Program-made: the position numbers and the translations under genes
In this document: positions 11,971 through 24,226 of the stretch, piece after piece
Numbering within the stretch: the first letter of the stretch is position 1
Layout of the letters: each line of letters begins with the position of its first letter
The notes under the pieces: generated by a model
Told to the model about the DNA's origin: nothing
The model's input: the letters and a program-made list of their open reading frames with translations, nothing else
Databases searched by the model: none
NCBI GenBank assembly: GCA_941918925.1
Contig: OW799236.1
Span: 63,110,485 to 63,174,484, forward strand
Direction: 5' to 3'
Source of the DNA: Phyto melanocephala
Taxonomy: Eukaryota > Arthropoda > Insecta > Diptera > Rhinophoridae
Length of the DNA: 64,000 bases

Positions 11971-14295
11971 TAAAGAAAACAAAATGTCACCGCGGCTTTC
12001 GCTGCTAGAGATAACAAAGTAACAACAGCTATAACCTTGATTCAACGTAGCATGTGTGTGCGTGTAAAAAACCTACATACGAATATTCATTCAAACATAT
12101 TGCTAATACTTAAATGTATGTATGTATGTATATGATTTTTATTTTGTATGAACCTCATATAGGTTGCAAGTACTTTTGTATATTTAAGTTATATAAATAT
12201 TTATAGGATGGTAGTGCAGTGGGTACACCACTGAACTATGAAGCTGGTGGTACGCAGTTCGATACCATTAAGTGTTTGCTTAATTTTTTTTTTTACATTT
12301 CAATGTTTCATGGTCAATATGAGTAGAATATGAAATATCATGACTAGCAAAATACGATGCACTATGAAAAAAAAACTAAACTAAATACATATCTATTTTT
12401 ATGTATTTTTCCCATTGAGTACGTAGTATACGTAAATACATATTATATATTTTAAATTTCAATAATGTATGCTCTATTACTCTTTACTTTTTCCTTTTTT
12501 TAATTATTTTAATTAAACTATATATGTACGTAAATTTATTTTTTTACAATGGGATGTTATTTTTATATATGTATGTTTTTTAAGTATGTACGTATTTTAT
12601 ATGAGATGAATGAATTTGCCATTGGGAGATTAGTAGCAAAATACGATGCACTATGAAAAAAAAAACTAAACTAAATACATATCTATTTTTATGTATTTTT
12701 CCCATTGAGTACGTAGTATACGTAAATACATATTATATATTTTAAATTTCAATAATGTATGCTCTATTACTCTTTACTTTTTCCTTTTTTTAATTATTTT
12801 AATTAAACTATATATGTACGTAAATTTATTTTTTTACAATGGGATGTTATTTTCATATATGTATGTTTTTTAAGTATGTACGTATTTTATATGAGATGAA
12901 TGGTGATACAAACTATTGTTATTGCATGACTACACCTTTACTTCTTCTTAATTTTTTTAATTAAACTTGCAAACAAGTGCAAGAAATTACATGCCGTTGG
13001 GAGATTAGCGGTTACATCAATAAACTTCAAATTCGTTGTTGTGTAAAAATTAATTTTTTTCACATAAATACCTAGATACATTCATACAAATGTCCATATA
13101 AATTACATTTATTTATTTCCATTAAGAAATAATTTTAAATGCAATACCTTACTACACCTTTACTTCTTCTTAATTTTTTTAATTAAACTTGCAAACAAAT
13201 GCAAGAAATTACCTACATGCCGTTGGGAGAATAGCGGTTACATCAATGAACTTCAACTTCGTTGTTGTGTAAAAATTAATTTTTTTCACATAAATACCTA
13301 GATACATTCATACAAATGTCCATATAAATTACATTTATTTATTTGCATTAAAAAATAATTTTAAATGTAATACCTTATGCTAAATGTAACAACTCTTAAG
13401 GAAAATAATAGATTTTTTCAATCTTCCTCTGGTAACTCTGCTCACAATATTTTTCAATCTTCCTCTGGTAACTCTGCTCACAATATTTAAAGAAAACAAA
13501 ATGTCACCGCGGCTTTCGCTGCTAGAGATAACAAAGTAACAACAGCTATAACCTTGATTCAACGTAGCATGTGTGTGTGTGTAAAAAACCTACATACGAA
13601 TATTCATTCAAACATATTGCTAATACTTAAATGTATATGATTTTTATTTTGTATGAACCTCATATAGGTTGCAAGTACTTTTGTATATTTAAGTTATATA
13701 AATATTTATAGGATGGTAGTGCAGTGGGTACACCACTGAACTATAAAGCTGGTGGTACGCAGTTCGATACCATTAAGTGTTTGCTTAATTTTTTTTTTTT
13801 ACATTTCAATGTTTCATGGTCAATATGAGTAGAATATGAAATATCATGACTAGCAAAATACGATGCACTATGAAAAAAAAAACTAAACTAAATACATATC
13901 TATTTTTATGTATTTTTCCCATTGAGTACGTAGTATACGTTAATACATATTATATATTTTAAATTTCAATAATGTATGCTCTATTACTCTTTACTTTTTC
14001 CTTTTTTTAATTATTTTAATTAAACTATATATGTACGTAAATTTATTTTTTTACAATGGGATGTTATTTTTATATATGTATGTTTTTTAAGTATGTACGT
14101 ATTTTATATGAGATGAATGAATTTGCCATTGGGAGATTAGTAGCAAAATACGATGCACTATGAAAAAAAAAACTAAACTAAATACATATCTATTTTTATG
14201 TATTTTTCCCATTGAGTACGTAGTATACGTTAACACATATTATATATTTTAAATTTCAATAATGTATGCTCTATTACTCTTTACTTTTTCCTTTT
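11416..14295 (+). repeat. Higher-order repeat unit 3, shortened
   Basis: Only the head block and one monomer are present (modules at 12206 and 13711). The remaining monomer carries the ACTATAAAGC variant typical of the last block, so the two middle blocks (1229 plus 1519 bp) are missing. An unequal exchange between blocks explains this. The ATGT microsatellite near 13630 is also contracted here. Confidence 0.8.
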
Positions 14296-14866
14296 TATAC
14301 CCTTCACACAGTGTAAAAGGGTATATATAGGTTTGTCATTCCGTGTGAAATTTCTACAATTTTCATTTCCGACCCCATAAAGTATATATTTCCTGAAAGC
14401 TTATGAATAGGGAAGTCGATTAAGCCCTGTCCGTCTGTCCGTCTGTCCGTCTGTCCGTCTGTCCGTGTGTATGTTGAAATCAACTTTTTGAAGCCCCCCA
14501 ACATCGCCCGGACCCGCATGAGGTATTAAAATGTTGGAAATATTCGGGAGTAGATCGCTATTGAAATTCAGAAAAATCGGTACATAAATAACTGAGATAT
14601 GAGCAAAAAACCACGACCACCTCGGTTTTTTTTTAACAATAGACACTAGATGAGCTTATGTTCGAATCCCAGTTGAGACAAAAAAATTTTTTTTTTTTAT
14701 TTTTTTCATTTTTTTTTGTGTTATTTTATTTTTTATACGTACTTACATTCAAAAACTCAATTTATAATTTTACAATGGTACGTTTTTGAGCGGATAAAAT
14801 ACTTTATTATAAAGAATAATAATGAAACATATAGTAGGTATGTATGTATGTATGTACGCATTTATT
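14296..14866 (+). mobile_element. HINE head, copy 4
   Basis: It has the same junction as copies 2 and 3, with the longest (GTCY)n tract, nine units (about 14428-14464). Confidence 0.8.
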
Positions 14867-17800
14867 TAAAGAAAACAAAATGTCACCGCGGCTTTCGCTG
14901 CTAGAGATAACAAAGTAACAACAGCTATAACCTTGATTCAACGTAGCATGTGTGTGTGTGTAAAAAACCTACATACGAATATTCATTCAAACATATTGCT
15001 AATACTTAAATGTATGTATGTATGTATATGATTTTTATTTTGTATGAACCTCATATAGGTTGCAAGTACTTTTGTATATTTAAGTTATATAAATATTTAT
15101 AGGATGGTAGTGCAGTGGGTACACCACTGAACTATGAAGCTGGTGGTACGCAGTTCGATACCATTAAGTGTTTGCTTAATTTTTTTTTTTACATTTCAAT
15201 GTTTCATGGTCAATATGAGTAGAATATGAAATATCATGACTAGCAAAATACGATGCACTATGAAAAAAAAACTAAACTAAATACATATCTATTTTTATGT
15301 ATTTTTCCCATTGAGTACGTAGTATACGTAAATACATATTATATATTTTAAATTTCAATAATGTATGCTCTATTACTCTTTACTTTTTCCTTTTTTTAAT
15401 TATTTTAATTAAACTATATATGTACGTAAATTTATTTTTTTACAATGGGATGTTATTTTTATATATGTATGTTTTTTAAGTATGTACGTATTTTATATGA
15501 GATGAATGAATTTGCCATTGGGAGATTAGTAGCAAAATACGATGCACTATGAAAAAAAAAACTAAACTAAATACATATCTATTTTTATGTATTTTTCCCA
15601 TTGAGTACGTAGTATACGTAAATACATATTATATATTTTAAATTTCAATAATGTATGCTCTATTACTCTTTACTTTTTCCTTTTTTTAATTATTTTAATT
15701 AAACTATATATGTACGTAAATTTATTTTTTTACAATGGGATGTTATTTTCATATATGTATGTTTTTTAAGTATGTACGTATTTTATATGAGATGAATGGT
15801 GATACAAACTATTGTTATTGCATGACTACACCTTTACTTCTTCTTAATTTTTTTAATTAAACTTGCAAACAAGTGCAAGAAATTACATGCCGTTGGGAGA
15901 TTAGCGGTTACATCAATAAACTTCAAATTCGTTGTTGTGTAAAAATTAATTTTTTTCACATAAATACCTAGATACATTCATACAAATGTCCATATAAATT
16001 ACATTTATTTATTTCCATTAAGAAATAATTTTAAATGCAATACCTTACTACACCTTTACTTCTTCTTAATTTTTTTAATTAAACTTGCAAACAAATGCAA
16101 GAAATTACCTACATGCCGTTGGGAGAATAGCGGTTACATCAATGAACTTCAACTTCGTTGTTGTGTAAAAATTAATTTTTTTCACATAAATACCTAGATA
16201 CATTCATACAAATGTCCATATAAATTACATTTATTTATTTGCATTAAAAAATAATTTTAAATGTAATACCTTATGCTAAATGTAACAACTCTTAAGGAAA
16301 ATAATAGATTTTTTCAATCTTCCTCTGGTAACTCTGCTCACAATATTTTTCAATCTTCCTCTGGTAACTCTGCTCACAATATTTAAAGAAAACAAAATGT
16401 CACCGCGGCTTTCGCTGCTAGAGATAACAAAGTAACAACAGCTATAACCTTGATTCAACGTAGCATGTGTGTGTGTGTAAAAAACCTACATACGAATATT
16501 CATTCAAACATATTGCTAATACTTAAATGTATGTATGTATGTATATGATTTTTATTTTGTATGAACCTCATATAGGTTGCAAGTACTTTTGTATATTTAA
16601 GTTATATAAATATTTATAGGATGGTAGTGCAGTGGGTACACCACTGAACTATGAAGCTGGTGGTACGCAGTTCGATACCATTAAGTGTTTGCCTAATTTT
16701 TTTTTTTTACATTTCAATGTTTCATGGTCAATATGAGTAGAATATGAAATATCATGACTAGCAAAATACGATGCACTATGAAAAAAAAAACTAAACTAAA
16801 TACATATCTATTTTTATGTATTTTTCCCATTGAGTACGTAGTATACGTTAATACATATTATATATTTTAAATTTCAATAATGTATGCTCTATTACTCTTT
16901 ACTTTTTCCTTTTTTTAATTATTTTAATTAAACTATATATGTACGTAAATTTATTTTTTTACAATGGGATGTTATTTTCATATATGTATGTTTTTTAAGT
17001 ATGTACGTATTTTATATGAGATGAATGGTGATACAAACTATTGTTATTGCATGACTACACCTTTACTTCTTCTTAATTTTTTTAATTAAACTTGCAAACA
17101 AGTGCAAGAAATTACATGCCGTTGGGAGATTAGCGGTTACATCAATAAACTTCAAATTCGTTGTTGTGTAAAAATTAATTTTTTTCACATAAATACCTAG
17201 ATACATTCATACAAATGTCCATATAAATTACATTTATTTATTTCCATTAAGAAATAATTTTAAATGCAATACCTTACTACACCTTTACTTCTTCTTAATT
17301 TTTTTAATTAAACTTGCAAACAAATGCAAGAAATTACCTACATGCCGTTGGGAGAATAGCGGTTACATCAATGAACTTCAACTTCGTTGTTGTGTAAAAA
17401 TTAATTTTTTTCACATAAATACCTAGATACATTCATACAAATGTCCATATAAATTACATTTATTTATTTGCATTAAAAAATAATTTTAAATGTAATACCT
17501 TATGCTAAATGTAACAACTCTTAAGGAAAATAATAGATTTTTTCAATCTTCCTCTGGTAACTCTGCTCACAATATTTTTCAATCTTCCTCTGGTAACTCT
17601 GCTCACAATATTTAAAGAAAACAAAATGTCACCGCGGCTTTCGCTGCTAGAGATAACAAAGTAACAACAGCTATAACCTTGATTCAACGTAGCATGTGTG
17701 TGTGTGTAAAAAACCTACATACGAATATTCATTCAAACATATTGCTAATACTTAAATGTATGTATGTATGTATATGATTTTTATTTTGTATGAACCTCAT

Positions 17801-20800
17801 ATAGGTTGCAAGTACTTTTGTATATTTAAGTTATATAAATATTTATAGGATGGTAGTGCAGTGGGTACACCACTGAACTATGAAGCTGGTGGTACGCAGT
17901 TCGATACCATTAAGTGTTTGCTTAATTTTTTTTTTTTACATTTCAATGTTTCATGGTCAATATGAGTAGAATATGAAATATCATGACTAGCAAAATACGA
18001 TGCACTATGAAAAAAAAAACTAAACTAAATACATATCTATTTTTATGTATTTTTCCCATTGAGTACGTAGTATACGTTAATACATATTATATATTTTAAA
18101 TTTCAATAATGTATGCTGTATTACTCTTTACTTTTTCCTTTTTTTAATTATTTTAATTAAACTATATATGTACGTAAATTTATTTTTTTACAATGGGATG
18201 TTATTTTTATATATGTATGTTTTTTAAGTATGTACGTATTTTATATGAGATGAATGAATTTGCCATTGGGAGATTAGTAGCAAAATACGATGCACTATGA
18301 AAAAAAAAACTAAACTAAATACATATCTATTTTTATGTATTTTTCCCATTGAGTACGTAGTATACGTTAACACATATTATATATTTTAAATTTCAATAAT
18401 GTATGCTCTATTACTCTTTACTTTTTCCTTTTTTTAATTATTTTAATTAAACTATATATGTACGTAAATTTATTTTTTTACAATGGGATGTTATTTTCAT
18501 ATATGTATGTTTTTTAAGTATGTACGTATTTTATATGAGATGAATGGTGATACAAACTATTGTTATTGCATGACTACACCTTTACTTCTTCTTAATTTTT
18601 TTAATTAAACTTGCAAACAAGTGCAAGAAATTACATGCCGTTGGGAGATTAGCGGTTACATCAATAAACTTCAAATTCGTTGTTGTGTAAAAATTAATTT
18701 TTTTCACATAAATACCTAGATACATTCATACAAATGTCCATATAAATTACATTTATTTATTTCCATTAAGAAATAATTTTAAATGCAATACCTTACTACA
18801 CCTTTACTTCTTCTTAATTTTTTTAATTAAACTTGCAAACAAATGCAAGAAATTACCTACATGCCGTTGGGAGAATAGCGGTTACATCAATGAACTTCAA
18901 CTTCGTTGTTGTGTAAAAATTAATTTTTTTCACATAAATACCTAGATACATTCATACAAATGTCCATATAAATTACATTTATTTATTTGCATTAAAAAAT
19001 AATTTTAAATGTAATACCTTATGCTAAATGTAACAACTCTTAAGGAAAATAATAGATTTTTTCAATCTTCCTCTGGTAACTCTGCTCACAATATTTTTCA
19101 ATCTTCCTCTGGTAACTCTGCTCACAATATTTAAAGAAAACAAAATGTCACCGCGGCTTTCGCTGCTAGAGATAACAAAGTAACAACAGCTATAACCTTG
19201 ATTCAACGTAGCATGTGTGTGTGTGTAAAAAACCTACATACGAATATTCATTCAAACATATTGCTAATACTTAAATGTATGTATGTATGTATATGATTTT
19301 TATTTTGTATGAACCTCATATAGGTTGCAAGTACTTTTGTATATTTAAGTTATATAAATATTTATAGGATGGTAGTGCAGTGGGTACACCACTGAACTAT
19401 AAAGCTGGTGGTACGCAGTTCGATACCATTAAGTGTTTGCTTAATTTTTTTTTTTTACATTTCAATGTTTCATGGTCAATATGAGTAGAATATGAAATAT
19501 CATGACTAGCAAAATACGATGCACTATGAAAAAAAAAACTAAACTAAATACATATCTATTTTTATGTATTTTTCCCATTGAGTACGTAGTATACGTTAAT
19601 ACATATTATATATTTTAAATTTCAATAATGTATGCTCTATTACTCTTTACTTTTTCCTTTTTTTAATTATTTTAATTAAACTATATATGTACGTAAATTT
19701 ATTTTTTTACAATGGGATGTTATTTTTATATATGTATGTTTTTTAAGTATGTACGTATTTTATATGAGATGAATGAATTTGCCATTGGGAGATTAGTAGC
19801 AAAATACGATGCACTATGAAAAAAAAAACTAAACTAAATACATATCTATTTTTATGTATTTTTCCCATTGAGTACGTAGTATACGTTAACACATATTATA
19901 TATTTTAAATTTCAATAATGTATGCTCTATTACTCTTTACTTTTTCCTTTTTTTAATTATTTTAATTAAACTATATATGTACGTAAATTTATTTTTTTAC
20001 AATGGGATGTTATTTTCATATATGTATGTTTTTTAAGTATGTACGTATTTTATATGAGATGAATGGTGATACAAACTATTGTTATTGCATGACTACACCT
20101 TTACTTCTTCTTAATTTTTTTAATTAAACTTGCAAACAAGTGCAAGAAATTACATGCCGTTGGGAGATTAGCGGTTACATCAATAAACTTCAAATTCGTT
20201 GTTGTGTAAAAATTAATTTTTTTCACATAAATACCTAGATACATTCATACAAATGTCCATATAAATTACATTTATTTATTTCCATTAAGAAATAATTTTA
20301 AATGCAATACCTTACTACACCTTTACTTCTTCTTAATTTTTTTAATTAAACTTGCAAACAAATGCAAGAAATTACCTACATGCCGTTGGGAGAATAGCGG
20401 TTACATCAATGAACTTCAACTTCGTTGTTGTGTAAAAATTAATTTTTTTCACATAAATACCTAGATACATTCATACAAATGTCCATATAAATTACATTTA
20501 TTTATTTGCATTAAAAAATAATTTTAAATGTAATACCTTATGCTAAATGTAACAACTCTTAAGGAAAATAATAGATTTTTTCAATCTTCCTCTGGTAACT
20601 CTGCTCACAATATTTTTCAATCTTCCTCTGGTAACTCTGCTCACAATATTTAAAGAAAACAAAATGTCACCGCGGCTTTCGCTGCTAGAGATAACAAAGT
20701 AACAACAGCTATAACCTTGATTCAACGTAGCATGTGTGTGTGTGTAAAAAACCTACATACGAATATTCATTCAAACATATTGCTAATACTTAAATGTATG

Positions 20801-21561
20801 TATGTATGTATATGATTTTTATTTTGTATGAACCTCATATAGGTTGCAAGTACTTTTGTATATTTAAGTTATATAAATATTTATAGGATGGTAGTGCAGT
20901 GGGTACACCACTGAACTATGAAGCTGGTGGTACGCAGTTCGATACCATTAAGTGTTTGCTTAATTTTTTTTTTTTACATTTCAATGTTTCATGGTCAATA
21001 TGAGTAGAATATGAAATATCATGACTAGCAAAATACGATGCACTATGAAAAAAAAACTAAACTAAATACATATCTATTTTTATGTATTTTTCCCATTGAG
21101 TACGTAGTATACGTTAATACATATTATATATTTTAAATTTCAATAATGTATGCTCTATTACTCTTTACTTTTTCCTTTTTTTAATTATTTTAATTAAACT
21201 ATATATGTACGTAAATTTATTTTTTTACAATGGGATGTTATTTTTATATATGTATGTTTTTTAAGTATGTACGTATTTTATATGAGATGAATGGTGATAC
21301 AAACTATTGTTATTGCATGACTACACCTTTACTTCTTCTTAATTTTTTTAATTAAACTTGCAAACAAGTGCAAGAAATTACATGCCGTTGGGAGAATAGC
21401 GGTTACATCAATGAACTTCAACTTCGTTGTTGTGTAAAAATTAATTTTTTTCACATAAATACCTAGATACATTCATACAAATGTCCATATAAATTACATT
21501 TATTTATTTCCATTAAGAAATAATTTTAAATGCAATACCTTATGCTGAATGTAACAACTCT

Positions 21562-22041
21562 TAAGGAAAATAACAGCTTTTTTCAATCTTCCTCTGGTAA
21601 CTCTGCTCACAATAGTTTTCCAATATTTTTCAATCTTCCTCTGGTAACTCTTGCGGAAACCTATACTTTTATTTAATTTAATAAAATAAATCTTAGTTAA
21701 GGTAGTTATTAGTCAATTCTACTTTCAGATATTATTGACAGGCGAAAAACAAATTGTGATAATTTTTATTTATAAGCTCCTAAATAACTTGCAGACATGT
21801 TTGTGGCACTGCCTCTGGTTTTTTGTTTTTCTCATTAGAAGCAAATTTATCTCACATTTATAAACATTAGATATATAACAGAAGTAATTTCTAAATAAAA
21901 AAAATATTTAAAAGGGTCTTAATTTTTTTTATTTTATTTTTTTAACATACATACGTAAATTTACAATTTTACAATGGGATGTTTTTATATATGTATGTTT
22001 TTTAAATGTATGTACTTATTTCATATGGGACTACACGTTGT
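21562..22041 (+). repeat. HINE tail-specific sequence
   Basis: This non-coding section of about 480 bp follows the last monomer and is found only before the two intact termini (again at about 23700-24179). Its last 130 bp are related to the monomer part containing ACAATGGGATG and GTATGTTTTTTAA, and end in GACTACACGTTGT. That matches the place where array monomers read GACTACACC and skip to TTTACTTC. Confidence 0.75.
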
Positions 22042-22088
22042 GAAGGGTATATAAGATTCGGCATGGCCGAATATAGCACTCTTACTTG
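22042..22088 (+). terminator. Intact HINE 3' terminus with hairpin, copy 1
   Basis: GAAGGGTATATA is complementary to the TATACCCTT at the element head, giving a subterminal inverted repeat. It is followed by the hairpin TTCGGC (22057-22062) / GCCGAA (22066-22071) and the end GCACTCTTACTT. Helitron-like elements use a 3' hairpin near the end as a rolling-circle termination signal; that role here is inferred. Confidence 0.75.
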
Positions 22089-24226
22089 TTTTAATTATTT
22101 TAATTAAACTATATATGTACGTAAATTTATTTTTTTACAATGGGATGTTATTTTCATATATGTATGTTTTTTAAGTATGTACGTATTTTATATGAGATGA
22201 ATGGTGATACAAACTATTGTTATTGCATGACTACACCTTTACTTCTTCTTAATTTTTTTAATTAAACTTGCAAACAAGTGCAAGAAATTACATGCCGTTG
22301 GGAGATTAGCGGTTACATCAATAAACTTCAAATTCGTTGTTGTGTAAAAATTAATTTTTTTCACATAAATACCTAGATACATTCATACAAATGTCCATAT
22401 AAATTACATTTATTTATTTCCATTAAGAAATAATTTTAAATGCAATACCTTACTACACCTTTACTTCTTCTTAATTTTTTTAATTAAACTTGCAAACAAA
22501 TGCAAGAAATTACCTACATGCCGTTGGGAGAATAGCGGTTACATCAATGAACTTCAACTTCGTTGTTGTGTAAAAATTAATTTTTTTCACATAAATACCT
22601 AGATACATTCATACAAATGTCCATATAAATTACATTTATTTATTTGCATTAAAAAATAATTTTAAATGTAATACCTTATGCTAAATGTAACAACTCTTAA
22701 GGAAAATAATAGATTTTTTCAATCTTCCTCTGGTAACTCTGCTCACAATATTTTTCAATCTTCCTCTGGTAACTCTGCTCACAATATTTAAAGAAAACAA
22801 AATGTCACCGCGGCTTTCGCTGCTAGAGATAACAAAGTAACAACAGCTATAACCTTGATTCAACGTAGCATGTGTGTGTGTGTAAAAAACCTACATACGA
22901 ATATTCATTCAAACATATTGCTAATACTTAAATGTATGTATGTATGTATATGATTTTTATTTTGTATGAACCTCATATAGGTTGCAAGTACTTTTGTATA
23001 TTTAAGTTATATAAATATTTATAGGATGGTAGTGCAGTGGGTACACCACTGAACTATGAAGCTGGTGGTACGCAGTTCGATACCATTAAGTGTTTGCTTA
23101 ATTTTTTTTTTTTACATTTCAATGTTTCATGGTCAATATGAGTAGAATATGAAATATCATGACTAGCAAAATACGATGCACTATGAAAAAAAAACTAAAC
23201 TAAATACATATCTATTTTTATGTATTTTTCCCATTGAGTACGTAGTATACGTTAATACATATTATATATTTTAAATTTCAATAATGTATGCTCTATTACT
23301 CTTTACTTTTTCCTTTTTTTAATTATTTTAATTAAACTATATATGTACGTAAATTTATTTTTTTACAATGGGATGTTATTTTTATATATGTATGTTTTTT
23401 AAGTATGTACGTATTTTATATGAGATGAATGGTGATACAAACTATTGTTATTGCATGACTACACCTTTACTTCTTCTTAATTTTTTTAATTAAACTTGCA
23501 AACAAGTGCAAGAAATTACATGCCGTTGGGAGAATAGCGGTTACATCAATGAACTTCAACTTCGTTGTTGTGTAAAAATTAATTTTTTTCACATAAATAC
23601 CTAGATACATTCATACAAATGTCCATATAAATTACATTTATTTATTTCCATTAAGAAATAATTTTAAATGCAATACCTTATGCTGAATGTAACAACTCTT
23701 AAGGAAAATAACAGCTTTTTTCAATCTTCCTCTGGTAACTCTGCTCACAATAGTTTTCCAATATTTTTCAATCTTCCTCTGGTAACTCTTGCGGAAACCT
23801 ATACTTTTATTTAATTTAATAAAATAAATCTTAGTTAAGGTAGTTATTAGTCAATTCTACTTTCAGATATTATTGACAGGCGAAAAACAAATTGTGATAA
23901 TTTTTATTTATAAGCTCCTAAATAACTTGCAGACATGTTTGTGGCACTGCCTCTGGTTTTTTGTTTTTCTCATTAGAAGCAAATTTATCTCACATTTATA
24001 AACATTAGATATATAACAGAAGTAATTTCTAAATAAAAAAAATATTTAAAAGGGTCTTAATTTTTTTTATTTTATTTTTTTAACATACATACGTAAATTT
24101 ACAATTTTACAATGGGATGTTTTTATATATGTATGTTTTTTAAATGTATGTACTTATTTCATATGGGACTACACGTTGTGAATGGTATATAAGATTCGGC
24201 ATGGCCGAATATAGCACTCTTACTTC
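22089..24226 (+). repeat. 2138-bp duplication of the terminal monomer plus HINE tail
   Basis: The sequence from TTTTAATTATTTTAATTAAAC to the second terminal hairpin repeats the preceding 2138 bp almost exactly. Module-to-module distance is 2138 bp (20886 to 23024). A difference in the subterminal repeat (GAAGGG in the first copy, GAATGG in the second) shows slight divergence. Confidence 0.85.
24180..24226 (+). terminator. HINE 3' terminus with hairpin, copy 2
   Basis: It has the same hairpin (TTCGGC 24195-24200, GCCGAA 24204-24209), but the subterminal repeat reads GAATGG in place of GAAGGG. The following base is C, not the G usually seen after CTTACTT in this family, and an inverted-repeat element starts immediately. 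Confidence 0.75.

Larger units (their letters stand above)
14296..22088 (+). repeat. Higher-order repeat unit 4, ending in an intact HINE 3' terminus
   Basis: The unit contains the head block and four monomers (modules at 15102, 16619, 17848, 19367, 20886), then a 3' section of about 500 bp not found in the other units, ending in the HINE terminal hairpin. If the head at 14296 and the tail at 22088 belong together, this is one HINE of about 7.8 kb with its satellite inside. Confidence 0.75.
1..24226 (+). repeat. HINE-derived tandem satellite array with higher-order structure
   Basis: The whole segment is built from near-identical monomers. The landmark CACCGCGGCTTTCGCTGC recurs 16 times, from about 700 to about 22800. 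Spacing between full monomers is 1229 or 1519 bp; the difference is a 290-bp internal duplication. Four HINE heads divide the array into higher-order units of about 5.64, 5.65, 2.88 and 7.8 kb, and a 2138-bp duplication closes the right end. Copies differ by only a few substitutions, so homogenisation is recent or ongoing. No host gene is visible; the short open frames in the repeats are by-products. Seen directly: periodicity and junctions. Inferred: origin from a Helentron-associated element. An assembly error in copy number cannot be excluded. Confidence 0.93.

Noticed and set aside
1..24226. Array as a pure assembly artefact
   Set aside because: Position-specific variants, different tract lengths and a shortened unit argue against simple duplication of one read set, though exact copy number may be wrong.
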